Shown in pieces: positions 6,160 to 11,912 of a DNA stretch of 11,912 bases. The stretch is from positions 1-11,912 of the forward strand of contig JANQHY010000276.1 in assembly GCA_028282395.1 (NCBI GenBank), given 5' to 3'. Source of the stretch: Gammaproteobacteria bacterium (GTDB taxonomy: Bacteria; Pseudomonadota; Gammaproteobacteria; UBA12402). Made by a program: the position numbers and the translations under genes. How positions within the stretch are numbered: the stretch's first letter is position 1; each line of letters starts with the position of its first letter. Below the pieces are notes generated by a model that saw only the letters and a program-made list of their open reading frames with translations, ran no database searches and was not told the origin of the DNA.

Positions 6160-8691
6160 ATGCTGCAGAGTCAATCAGAAAGTAAAAAACGTGCTGAGCA
6201 AATTTATCAATCTGTTCAAAAGGATATCAATAGTGCCGAAATATTGGCAGATAGTTTGCTAAAATTGCCACTGCAGGAGGATCGAGAGATACTTGATTTT
6301 CAAACTCTACACGCTTTTTCTCTTCTAGTTCAGCATGGCGCAACAGAGAATGAAAATCATTTAAAGGAGATTAAAGATAGTAACAAAAAAAAGAATAGTC
6401 CGTTGAAGGGAAAGTGGAAAGAGATTCAATCACTCTATGGTAATTATCATCAATATATTGCTACCATTGCCGCTAAAAAAGGAGGCAGAGGAATAGGTGT
6501 GCCCACCAATGATGCATTACATCACTACAAAAGATTGACAGAAATACATGGCAACCGCTTTGCTCATAAAAGCCGCCAAGTGGTTATTGACTATGTAGAG
6601 AGTTACATAGAGATGAAATATATGATTGAGGCCAATGACCTTAATGAGGAGAGTGAGCGGATATTACTTAATTTAGTTGAAGCCGAATATAGTAAGCAAA
6701 AGGATAATAAAGGCCTATTGTGGCCCAATGGAAGAGTTGATCAAGCAGATAAAAAGCGTGATGAGTTATCTCAATCGTTCATTGAGGATAGAGATGAGAG
6801 TTTAATCGGTTCTCAGCAGTTAATGAATAATACGCCACAGAACTTTTATGAAGAGATAGATGTCGATTGGTACCCTGATTATCTTGACAATGTCCCTTTG
6901 CCTGAAGAGGTCAATAATATAGAGAAGATTTTTTATCATGTTCCTAGCCAAAAAGTAGTAGAGGAGCAAGATAACAGTGACAAAACAGCAGACTATCAAC
7001 AATTATGTAAAAATTATGCAGCGTTACCTAAATATGCGAGAGATTGGGCTGAGGAAACACTCAAAACACTTGAACTGGCTGCTTGGGAAGCTTTTGCTAA
7101 AAAATATAGTGCTGATTTTGATATCGACTTTGAAGTGGATATGCTTAATAGACACCATCCAGAGGTTAAGCAGGGAGTGGCTGAAGAATTAAAAATACTA
7201 TTACTGAAAACTCCTAACCCTATTATTAATTCAAGTCAATCTGTCGATGCTAATCAAATGAAAGCATTCGATCTGCTTTTGAAGAGATCTGCAAAAAACC
7301 AACATAAAAGGTCTTTTAAAACTAACCCTAAATATGAAAATGACATTCTAAGAATAATTAAAATGTCTAATGGTGATTCATGGTATAATAAGCCCTCGAA
7401 AGATTGGAATAATATTAATCACCGCTATGGTAGCTATTTAGGTTATGTGGCATCGATGGTGCAAGTGCCGGGTGCTGAACACTTTTATTCGGTTGCTTAT
7501 GGTGCCTATCACACATTGATGGAAATTATTCAAAAAAGGAATAAATATGCCAACTCAAATTTTTCTAGAGAATTGATTGATACTTATATTGATCAGCTCT
7601 TCGAAGAGGAATCACCTGAGGCAATGAATATTCTCTATCTCCTATTGAAAGAAAAATTAGCGCTAGATAAACAGAGTAGCAAGAAAAATAGTTCTAAAAG
7701 CGATAAGCCAGCTAATTTGGCGGCAACAGTTTTTGTTGAGCGCTATGAGAAAGATTTATGCGCAGATTATTTTACACATTTAACGGATAAATCCCTTGAT
7801 GTAGAGCAGAGAATTAGGGATTTGATGCGAATAAAAGAGTGGGCGCCGGATATAGGAGAAAAAATTTGTGATAGACTTCGAAAAGTTGATGATGAAGATG
7901 TAAGAGAGATTTTAGTGGCATATGAACAAGGGCCGACCCCACAATATCTGACTGATAATGGTGATCAGCATTATGTTTATCATCAGAAAGTGGCGGCAAA
8001 AAAGCAGCTCGATAATAGTGAAGAGGATGACGATGAGATATATGAAATACCTGATAAAGAGATGACAGCAAATACCGTTGGATATCAGAATTATGTTAAA
8101 GAGCCGACACCCCAGTATCCTACAGATGATGGTTATAACCATTATACCTATCATCAGAACTTGACGCCAACTAAGCAATTTGATGATAACGATGAAGATG
8201 ATGACGAGTTATATGCTGACCCCAATAATATGATGAATAGTGTTAAGGGGAATACGGCTAGTGGTAAGATGACAGTAGGTGAGTTTGGGTTACATGAGGA
8301 TTCAGAAAATAAATCGCTTGGTAATAGATTGCTTGCGTTAGAAGACCATTATGAAGAACTAGAAGAGTTTTTGCAGGATGGTATGCAAGCAACAAAGGGC
8401 GATGAGGTTAATGTTAAAGCAATAAGTAATCTAGTAGCAGATGCTATCAATAATATAGAAGAAGCGTGGCAAATAGATACTTTATCTAAAGATGATCGGC
8501 GATTATTGCGTGATAAAGGCAAAGAGCTTGAAGAGATGATCGGCAAATTAATAGATCAAAATCTACTGAAGAAGCATGAATATAGAGGTCAAATAATTAG
8601 CGATAAAGAGGATGCAATGTTCTCTAATAAGCGTGATGATACAAATGAAATAGATGGAGATTTTCATCAGTTCAACAAAAATACTTTGTAG
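6160..8691 (+). CDS. Unknown 843-aa acidic protein with duplicated domain and 57-residue tandem repeats, candidate secreted effector
   Basis: I recognise no family. The ATG at 6160 is preferred to one at 6130: AAGGA (6147-6151) lies 8 nt before it, and the extended -10 at 6116-6124 would start transcription near 6131. There is no signal peptide or membrane segment. Residues about 45-180 and 360-505 are diverged copies of one helical domain. Both contain W-x-x-I-x-x-x-YG-x-Y-x-x-Y-[IV]-A (from W86 and W416) and a later SR-x5-Y-[IV]-[DE]. Between them is an acidic linker with FYEEIDVDW (Tyr 230). Residues 592-705 are two 57-residue repeats (PTPQY-x-TD-x-G, HY-x-YHQ, KQ-x-D, then EDDDE[IL]Y-x-x-P). 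Residues about 720-810 look coiled-coil (LALEDHYEELEEFLQ, GKELEEMIGKLIDQN). The tail is acidic (DDTNEIDGD, 826-834). The gene is divergent from the 441-aa gene, with which it shares a tail module. Host-directed function is inference. Confidence 0.88.
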   Translation: MLQSQSESKKRAEQIYQSVQKDINSAEILADSLLKLPLQEDREILDFQTLHAFSLLVQHGATENENHLKEIKDSNKKKNSPLKGKWKEIQSLYGNYHQYIATIAAKKGGRGIGVPTNDALHHYKRLTEIHGNRFAHKSRQVVIDYVESYIEMKYMIEANDLNEESERILLNLVEAEYSKQKDNKGLLWPNGRVDQADKKRDELSQSFIEDRDESLIGSQQLMNNTPQNFYEEIDVDWYPDYLDNVPLPEEVNNIEKIFYHVPSQKVVEEQDNSDKTADYQQLCKNYAALPKYARDWAEETLKTLELAAWEAFAKKYSADFDIDFEVDMLNRHHPEVKQGVAEELKILLLKTPNPIINSSQSVDANQMKAFDLLLKRSAKNQHKRSFKTNPKYENDILRIIKMSNGDSWYNKPSKDWNNINHRYGSYLGYVASMVQVPGAEHFYSVAYGAYHTLMEIIQKRNKYANSNFSRELIDTYIDQLFEEESPEAMNILYLLLKEKLALDKQSSKKNSSKSDKPANLAATVFVERYEKDLCADYFTHLTDKSLDVEQRIRDLMRIKEWAPDIGEKICDRLRKVDDEDVREILVAYEQGPTPQYLTDNGDQHYVYHQKVAAKKQLDNSEEDDDEIYEIPDKEMTANTVGYQNYVKEPTPQYPTDDGYNHYTYHQNLTPTKQFDDNDEDDDELYADPNNMMNSVKGNTASGKMTVGEFGLHEDSENKSLGNRLLALEDHYEELEEFLQDGMQATKGDEVNVKAISNLVADAINNIEEAWQIDTLSKDDRRLLRDKGKELEEMIGKLIDQNLLKKHEYRGQIISDKEDAMFSNKRDDTNEIDGDFHQFNKNTL
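7933..8274 (+). repeat. Two tandem 171-nt (57-codon) direct repeats inside the 843-aa gene
   Basis: The units begin at 7933 and 8104, exactly 171 nt apart. At protein level both read PTPQY-x-TD-[ND]-G-x-x-HY-x-YHQ-x5-KQ-[LF]-D, then an acidic EDDDE[IL]Y-x-x-P. Synonymous differences show that the duplication is not recent, while the protein motif has been kept. Tyrosines 628 and 685 occupy the same place in each unit. Confidence 0.9.
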
Positions 8692-8731
8692 TCTAGATAG
8701 AAGTCGACAGCAATGGTGCGCTCCTCTCCCG

Positions 8732-8810
8732 TTGTCACGCGCACAAGCCATCGGACGAAGCGGAATTAGCCGTGCTTGCACGATGATGGCATGTTAATGC
8801 TGCGTGATGA
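8732..8810. other. Nested inverted repeats, possible structured RNA or decayed repeat element
   Basis: Three nested complementary pairs share one centre: TCACGC (8735-8740) with GCGTGA (8802-8807), extendable by two G-U pairs and one further pair; GCCATC (8747-8752) with GATGGC (8785-8790); and the hairpin CGTGCTTGCACG (8771-8782). The stretch is visibly richer in G and C than the preceding gene, carries stops in all plus frames, and has no T-tract for intrinsic termination. It lies 3' of the 843-aa gene and upstream of the promoter at 8833. Confidence 0.4.
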
Positions 8811-8832
8811 AGAGGGTGTGAGTAGTTGTGAA

Positions 8833-8861
8833 TTGACAAATATAAGCGTTCTATCTATTCT
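8833..8861 (+). promoter_or_regulatory. Sigma70-type promoter of the M81 peptidase gene
   Basis: A perfect -35 TTGACA (8833-8838), a 17-nt spacer and TATTCT (8856-8861, 4 of 6 matches to TATAAT). The start site would be near 8868, giving a leader of about 117 nt that contains the 24-codon ORF. Confidence 0.6.
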
Positions 8862-8913
8862 CAAATAAAGGATTTTCTAGTTGTTGTATGGGAAAAGGAG
8901 GCGGACTGTTACT

Positions 8914-8988
8914 ATGAAAATCACCATACGTACGCTACTGATTAATCTTGTTCACGTTAATTCACTGCAGCGAGGTAATAATCTATGA
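8914..8988 (+). CDS. 24-codon ORF overlapping the M81 gene start, possible leader peptide
   Basis: The ATG at 8914 follows a strong AAGGAGG (8895-8901) at a rather long 12-nt spacing. The product would be a 24-residue basic/hydrophobic peptide (MKITIRTLLINLVHVNSLQ, then RGNNL). Its TGA (8986-8988) overlaps the ATG of the M81 gene as ATGA, the usual arrangement for translational coupling. A still smaller 9-codon ORF (8888-8917, no Shine-Dalgarno) overlaps this ATG in the same way. The ten bases CTATGAAAAT occur at both starts (8912-8921 and 8983-8992), so the ORF could be a vestigial duplicate of the real start. Translation is plausible; function is unknown. Confidence 0.35.
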   Translation: MKITIRTLLINLVHVNSLQRGNNL

Positions 8989-10442
8989 AAATATTTGCAG
9001 CAGGTGGCCCACAGACTGAAACCAATACTTTCTGCACATTAACAACAACTTTACAGATGTATCACGATGCTTATCTTGCTCATCAAGGTGAAGATCGTCA
9101 TAACAGTAATTTTTGGGCGCTACCTAATCAGGTTTGGTCAACATTGGCGGCGCAATATGGCGACCAGTATATAGAGAGTCTTCGTGCTGGTGCGGAGCCC
9201 GCTGGTGTAACAGAGCGGGCGGTTTATGAGCAATTGCGTGATGAGGTATTAGAGGATTTGCAGCGTGCTATGCCAGTGGACATGGTATTATTAAATCTGC
9301 ATGGTGCTATGGTGGCGGAAGGTTACTCAGATTGTGAAGGAGATATGTTAGGCAAAATCCGTCATATTGTCGGCGCTAAGGTGCCAATTGGTTTGGAACT
9401 GGATCTCCATGCGAATGTCAGTAATGCTATGCTTGAGTATGCGGATATTATCGTTTTGTTTAAAGAGTATCCTCATATCGATGTGGCTGAGCGTGCAGCA
9501 GAAGTATTTAGATTGACACGGAGGTTGGCAACAGGTGAGATTATAGCGCATATAACTGCTGCGACAGCTAATATGGTGAATCTGTTTCCTACACAAGATC
9601 AGCCTATGCAGAGAGTCGTAAATAAAATGCGCCAATTGGAGCAAGAGAGAGAGGCTGTGTTAAGCATCTCGCTTGCTCATGGTTTTCCTTGGGGCGATAA
9701 TTGTGATTTAACCGCTAAATTTATTGTAATAACCGATAACGCTCCAGAGTTGGGCAATCAGCTTGCTAATGATTTAGCTGCTGAACTATATCAGATGCGT
9801 GAAGCACTACGTTTTAAACTGCCAACTATTAACGACGCACTGCAAATATTTCAACAGCACCAGATCGCGCATAGTGGCGATAAAAAAATGACGTTTGGTG
9901 ATTTTGCTGATAACCCTGGCGGCGGTGGGATTGGTGATGCAACCTTTATTCTTGATGCTGTGTTAGCAGCAAATATCACCCGCGCCGTTTTTTTAACAAT
10001 TTGGGATCCACAAACAGTAGATCGTGCATGTGAGGTTGGGATTAATCATACGTTTGATGCGGTGCTGGGTGGACGTCATGGTGCGACTTCAGGTAAGCCT
10101 GTCTGTCGGCCAGCAAAGGTATTGAGGATTATTGAGAATCTAGAGCAGGAATTTGCTGGCTCAACACTAAGTCTTGGTCGTGCGGTTGCCTTGGAGATTA
10201 GTGGCAATATTATTATTGTTAATAGTGTGCGTAGTCAGATCTATAGTTATTCTCTACTGCTGGCACTCGGTTTCGATTTGGCACAATTTGACCTGTTTGT
10301 GGTAAAGTCTTCTATCCATTTTGAGAGCTGTTTTAGCGAACTAGGGGCAACACTGCGTGTCGCTTCGCCTGGCGCACTGAATACAGATTTTAGCCAACTA
10401 GACTATCAATTGACACCTAAACAGCAGTGGCCATTTCAGTAA
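8985..10442 (+). CDS. M81 family (MlrC-like) zinc metallopeptidase
   Basis: The 485-aa protein has the M81/MlrC layout: an N-terminal DUF1485-type domain and a C-terminal MlrC-type domain. Visible motifs are ETNTF (12-16), LNLHGAMVAEGYSDCEGD (103-120), LDLHANVS (139-146), FKEYPHIDVAERA (159-171), HGFPWGDN and DNPGGGGIGD (309-318). Asp140, His142 and His164 have the same 2 and 22 residue spacing as the zinc ligands reported for MlrC, so the metal site appears intact. The named family member opens linearised microcystin, but most relatives have no known substrate; here only a cytoplasmic metal-dependent peptidase or amidohydrolase can be claimed. There is no signal peptide. The ATG at 8985 has GAGG (8972-8975) 9 nt upstream. 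The gene has its own promoter and an overlapping short upstream ORF. The N-terminal first residues GGPQTETNTF differ slightly from the frequent HETNTF form. Confidence 0.92.
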   Translation: MKIFAAGGPQTETNTFCTLTTTLQMYHDAYLAHQGEDRHNSNFWALPNQVWSTLAAQYGDQYIESLRAGAEPAGVTERAVYEQLRDEVLEDLQRAMPVDMVLLNLHGAMVAEGYSDCEGDMLGKIRHIVGAKVPIGLELDLHANVSNAMLEYADIIVLFKEYPHIDVAERAAEVFRLTRRLATGEIIAHITAATANMVNLFPTQDQPMQRVVNKMRQLEQEREAVLSISLAHGFPWGDNCDLTAKFIVITDNAPELGNQLANDLAAELYQMREALRFKLPTINDALQIFQQHQIAHSGDKKMTFGDFADNPGGGGIGDATFILDAVLAANITRAVFLTIWDPQTVDRACEVGINHTFDAVLGGRHGATSGKPVCRPAKVLRIIENLEQEFAGSTLSLGRAVALEISGNIIIVNSVRSQIYSYSLLLALGFDLAQFDLFVVKSSIHFESCFSELGATLRVASPGALNTDFSQLDYQLTPKQQWPFQ

Positions 10443-10496
10443 TCCCTTCTGATATGTGCTACAGTCATACTTTTGTCTTTATTATCAAGCTCTCTG

Positions 10497-10505
10497 TGGT
10501 ATACT
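10497..10505 (+). promoter_or_regulatory. Extended -10 promoter of the DedA-PAP2 gene
   Basis: TGGTATACT: TATACT (5 of 6 matches) with the TGn extension, in the 97-bp gap after the M81 stop. Transcription would start near 10512, about 28 nt before the ATG. No clear -35. It suggests that this gene is transcribed separately from the M81 gene. Confidence 0.5.
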
Positions 10506-10539
10506 ATGACAGCGAGTGATCAAACGGACAAGAGGTATC

Positions 10540-11912
10540 ATGCACCATCACCACTACTACGCAATTGTCGACTATTTGAAAGTCCATCCAGTTTTGGGAC
10601 TGTTGTTGACTTTCGTCATTGCTGCAGCAGAGTGTATTCCGTTTGTTGGTACCGTTATACCGGGCTCAGTGACCATGACCGGTGTTGGGATTCTAGTCGG
10701 TTCAGGCATTATGTCATTATGGTTGGCGTTATTTGCTGCTGTAGCTGGGGCGCTTGCCGGAGATAGTTTTGGTCTGGCGATCGGTTATTACTATCAGGAT
10801 CGCCTGGATGCTGTTTGGCCATTTAGAAAATATCCCCATTGGCTTGAGCGTGGCCGCAAATTCATGAGCAAACATGGTGGCAAGAGTATTTTTATTGGTC
10901 GTTTTGCTTCGCCCATTCGTGCCATGGTGCCATTGGTTGCTGGTATGTTACGCATCTCGTTGGTTAAGTTTTATGCAGTTGATTTTTTGTCCGCAATTGG
11001 TTGGGCAATTCTCTATATGTTACCAGGGTTCTTATTAGGAAAGGCTTCATTAGAGATTCCACCTGAGCTAGCAACGAAAGTCATTATTCTGGCGCTATTG
11101 ATTTTGATAATCATTTGGCTGGTAAGCTGGAGTATTTATTTAGTATCGCGCTGGTTTTATCAACACTCAAGTGCCACGGCAACGGATCTTTGGTTAGCTA
11201 TGCAGAAGCGCCGCGCTACTCATCCACTTTGTTGGCTATTACGCCATGGTGAGCATAATGAGGGACAGTTTGGTCGTGCCGCACTATTTATTGTCGTCCT
11301 GATACTATTTTTCATTGTTGCTACCCATGTGGCGATTGCAGGTGAACTAACTCATTGGAATGAGGCGGTTTACCACCTGTTCCGTGGATTAAGTGAAGTG
11401 ATACTGCGTAAGACTTTTATTGTGCTCTCGATGTTGGGGCAGGATGATGTCATTTTACCAACGGTTATTCCGCTATTTATCTGGTTTGCTTGGCGTAAGC
11501 AGTGGCGAATTGCTTGGCACTATTTAGCATTAGTGCTTATTAGTGGCGCTGCAGTTTGGTTAAGTAAGTTTTTTGTTAATGCTGAGCGGCCGCCAGGTAT
11601 TCTGGATGCCTCCTTATTATCATCCTCATTTCCTAGTGGCCATACCACTTTTGCTATTGTCATTTATGGCTTTATTGGCTATCTGCTGACGACAATCTGG
11701 CCGCAAAGGCGTAAATTAATTTATTGGTGTGTAGCAGCACTTTGCTCGATTGTGATTTTGTCGCGACTCTACCTGTCATTACATTGGTTCACCGATATTA
11801 TTGGCGGTATTCTATTGGGTCTTTGCTGTCTTTTGCCAGTCGTTATCTCCTATCGTCGTCGCCGCCACACGGACTTTTCGCCACTAGCGCTACTCATTAT
11901 TTTTGTTTTTAC
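10540..11912 (+). CDS. DedA family / PAP2 phosphatase fusion membrane protein, LssY-type (3' partial)
   Basis: The frame from ATG 10540 stays open to the window end (457 residues visible). Residues about 15-200 are a DedA (SNARE-associated) membrane domain: ECIPFVGTVIPGSVTMTGVG, GDSFGLAIGYY, then GRFASPIRAMVPLVAGMLRI with the conserved GRF-x-P-x-R arginines, then SAIGWAILYMLPGFLLG. Residues about 240-440 are a PAP2 acid phosphatase domain with all three catalytic motifs: K-x6-RP (K343-P351), PSGH (365-368) and SR-x5-H-x3-D (S408, R409, H415, D419). DedA proteins act in membrane-lipid (undecaprenyl-phosphate/phospholipid) translocation, and PAP2 enzymes remove phosphate from lipid phosphates or diphosphates. 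The fusion suggests joined transport and dephosphorylation of a lipid carrier, fitting loosely with the murG-murC lipid II genes in the window. Legionella LssY has this order followed by an LssY_C domain, which may lie beyond the edge. Shine-Dalgarno AAGAGG is 4 nt before the ATG; an in-frame GTG at 10516 is less likely. Confidence 0.93.
   Translation, partial: MHHHHYYAIVDYLKVHPVLGLLLTFVIAAAECIPFVGTVIPGSVTMTGVGILVGSGIMSLWLALFAAVAGALAGDSFGLAIGYYYQDRLDAVWPFRKYPHWLERGRKFMSKHGGKSIFIGRFASPIRAMVPLVAGMLRISLVKFYAVDFLSAIGWAILYMLPGFLLGKASLEIPPELATKVIILALLILIIIWLVSWSIYLVSRWFYQHSSATATDLWLAMQKRRATHPLCWLLRHGEHNEGQFGRAALFIVVLILFFIVATHVAIAGELTHWNEAVYHLFRGLSEVILRKTFIVLSMLGQDDVILPTVIPLFIWFAWRKQWRIAWHYLALVLISGAAVWLSKFFVNAERPPGILDASLLSSSFPSGHTTFAIVIYGFIGYLLTTIWPQRRKLIYWCVAALCSIVILSRLYLSLHWFTDIIGGILLGLCCLLPVVISYRRRRHTDFSPLALLIIFVF

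Noticed and set aside
8563..8781. 72-aa minus-strand ORF at the 3' end of the 843-aa gene
   Set aside because: Mostly antisense to coding sequence, no ribosome site or domain; the part beyond 8691 is explained by the inverted repeats.
8914..8988. Amino-acid attenuator leader peptide
   Set aside because: The 24 codons contain no run of a single regulatory amino acid, and no terminator/antiterminator pair with a T-tract follows.
10473..10766. 97-aa plus-strand ORF starting before the DedA-PAP2 gene
   Set aside because: It lies in another frame over the DedA coding sequence and the promoter, and its Cys/Arg/Ser-rich translation is typical of a shadow frame; the real frame starts at 10540 and runs off the window.
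1..11912. tRNA, rRNA, CRISPR arrays, transposases or phage integrases
   Set aside because: I found no cloverleaf-like segment, no regularly spaced direct repeats and no recombinase motif in any frame; the only tandem repeat is the coding 171-nt pair.

Overview
The window looks like a piece of a moderately AT-rich gammaproteobacterial chromosome. Housekeeping genes (fatty-acid beta-oxidation, peptidoglycan precursor synthesis) sit beside two long genes of unrecognised function that encode acidic, repeat-bearing, membrane-free proteins. A DedA-PAP2 fusion (the LssY-type architecture known from Legionella), an isolated murG-murC pair, a dispersed palindromic repeat and effector-like proteins would fit an intracellular or host-associated lineage such as Legionellales/Coxiellaceae relatives. 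That placement is inference; no rRNA or other phylogenetic marker is present.

Layout. 1-874: the C-terminal part of a FadB/FadJ-type 3-hydroxyacyl-CoA dehydrogenase, ending at a perfect 10-bp hairpin. 911-1330 (minus): a small secreted protein with a clear signal peptide. 1545-1892: a small DUF3147-type membrane protein. 1910-2012: a palindromic intergenic repeat. 2095-4558: murG and murC, overlapping by 11 nt. Together they make lipid II from lipid I (MurG) and UDP-MurNAc-L-Ala (MurC); the expected dcw neighbours (ftsW, murB, ddl, ftsQ) are absent from the window.

4591-8691 is the accessory part: two divergent unknown genes (441 aa on minus, 843 aa on plus) on either side of a 243-bp region. 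That region holds two extended -10 promoters, one facing each way, and two CTTAA/TTAAG palindromes. The two proteins share a tail module: acidic DDE[LI] block, then TxGYQ, then a second EDDDE[IL] block, then a GxMTxG-like end. The larger protein also has a diverged internal domain duplication, a 57-residue tandem repeat with tyrosines in E-[IL]-Y-x-x-P context, and a coiled-coil-like C-terminus. I infer, without proof, that the pair are co-regulated, related, possibly secreted effectors.

8692-8984 is intergenic, with nested inverted repeats, a good sigma70-type promoter and a 24-codon ORF coupled by ATGA overlap to the next gene. 8985-10442 encodes an M81 (MlrC-like) metallopeptidase. 10540 to the window end encodes a DedA-PAP2 membrane phosphatase whose 3' end lies outside the window.
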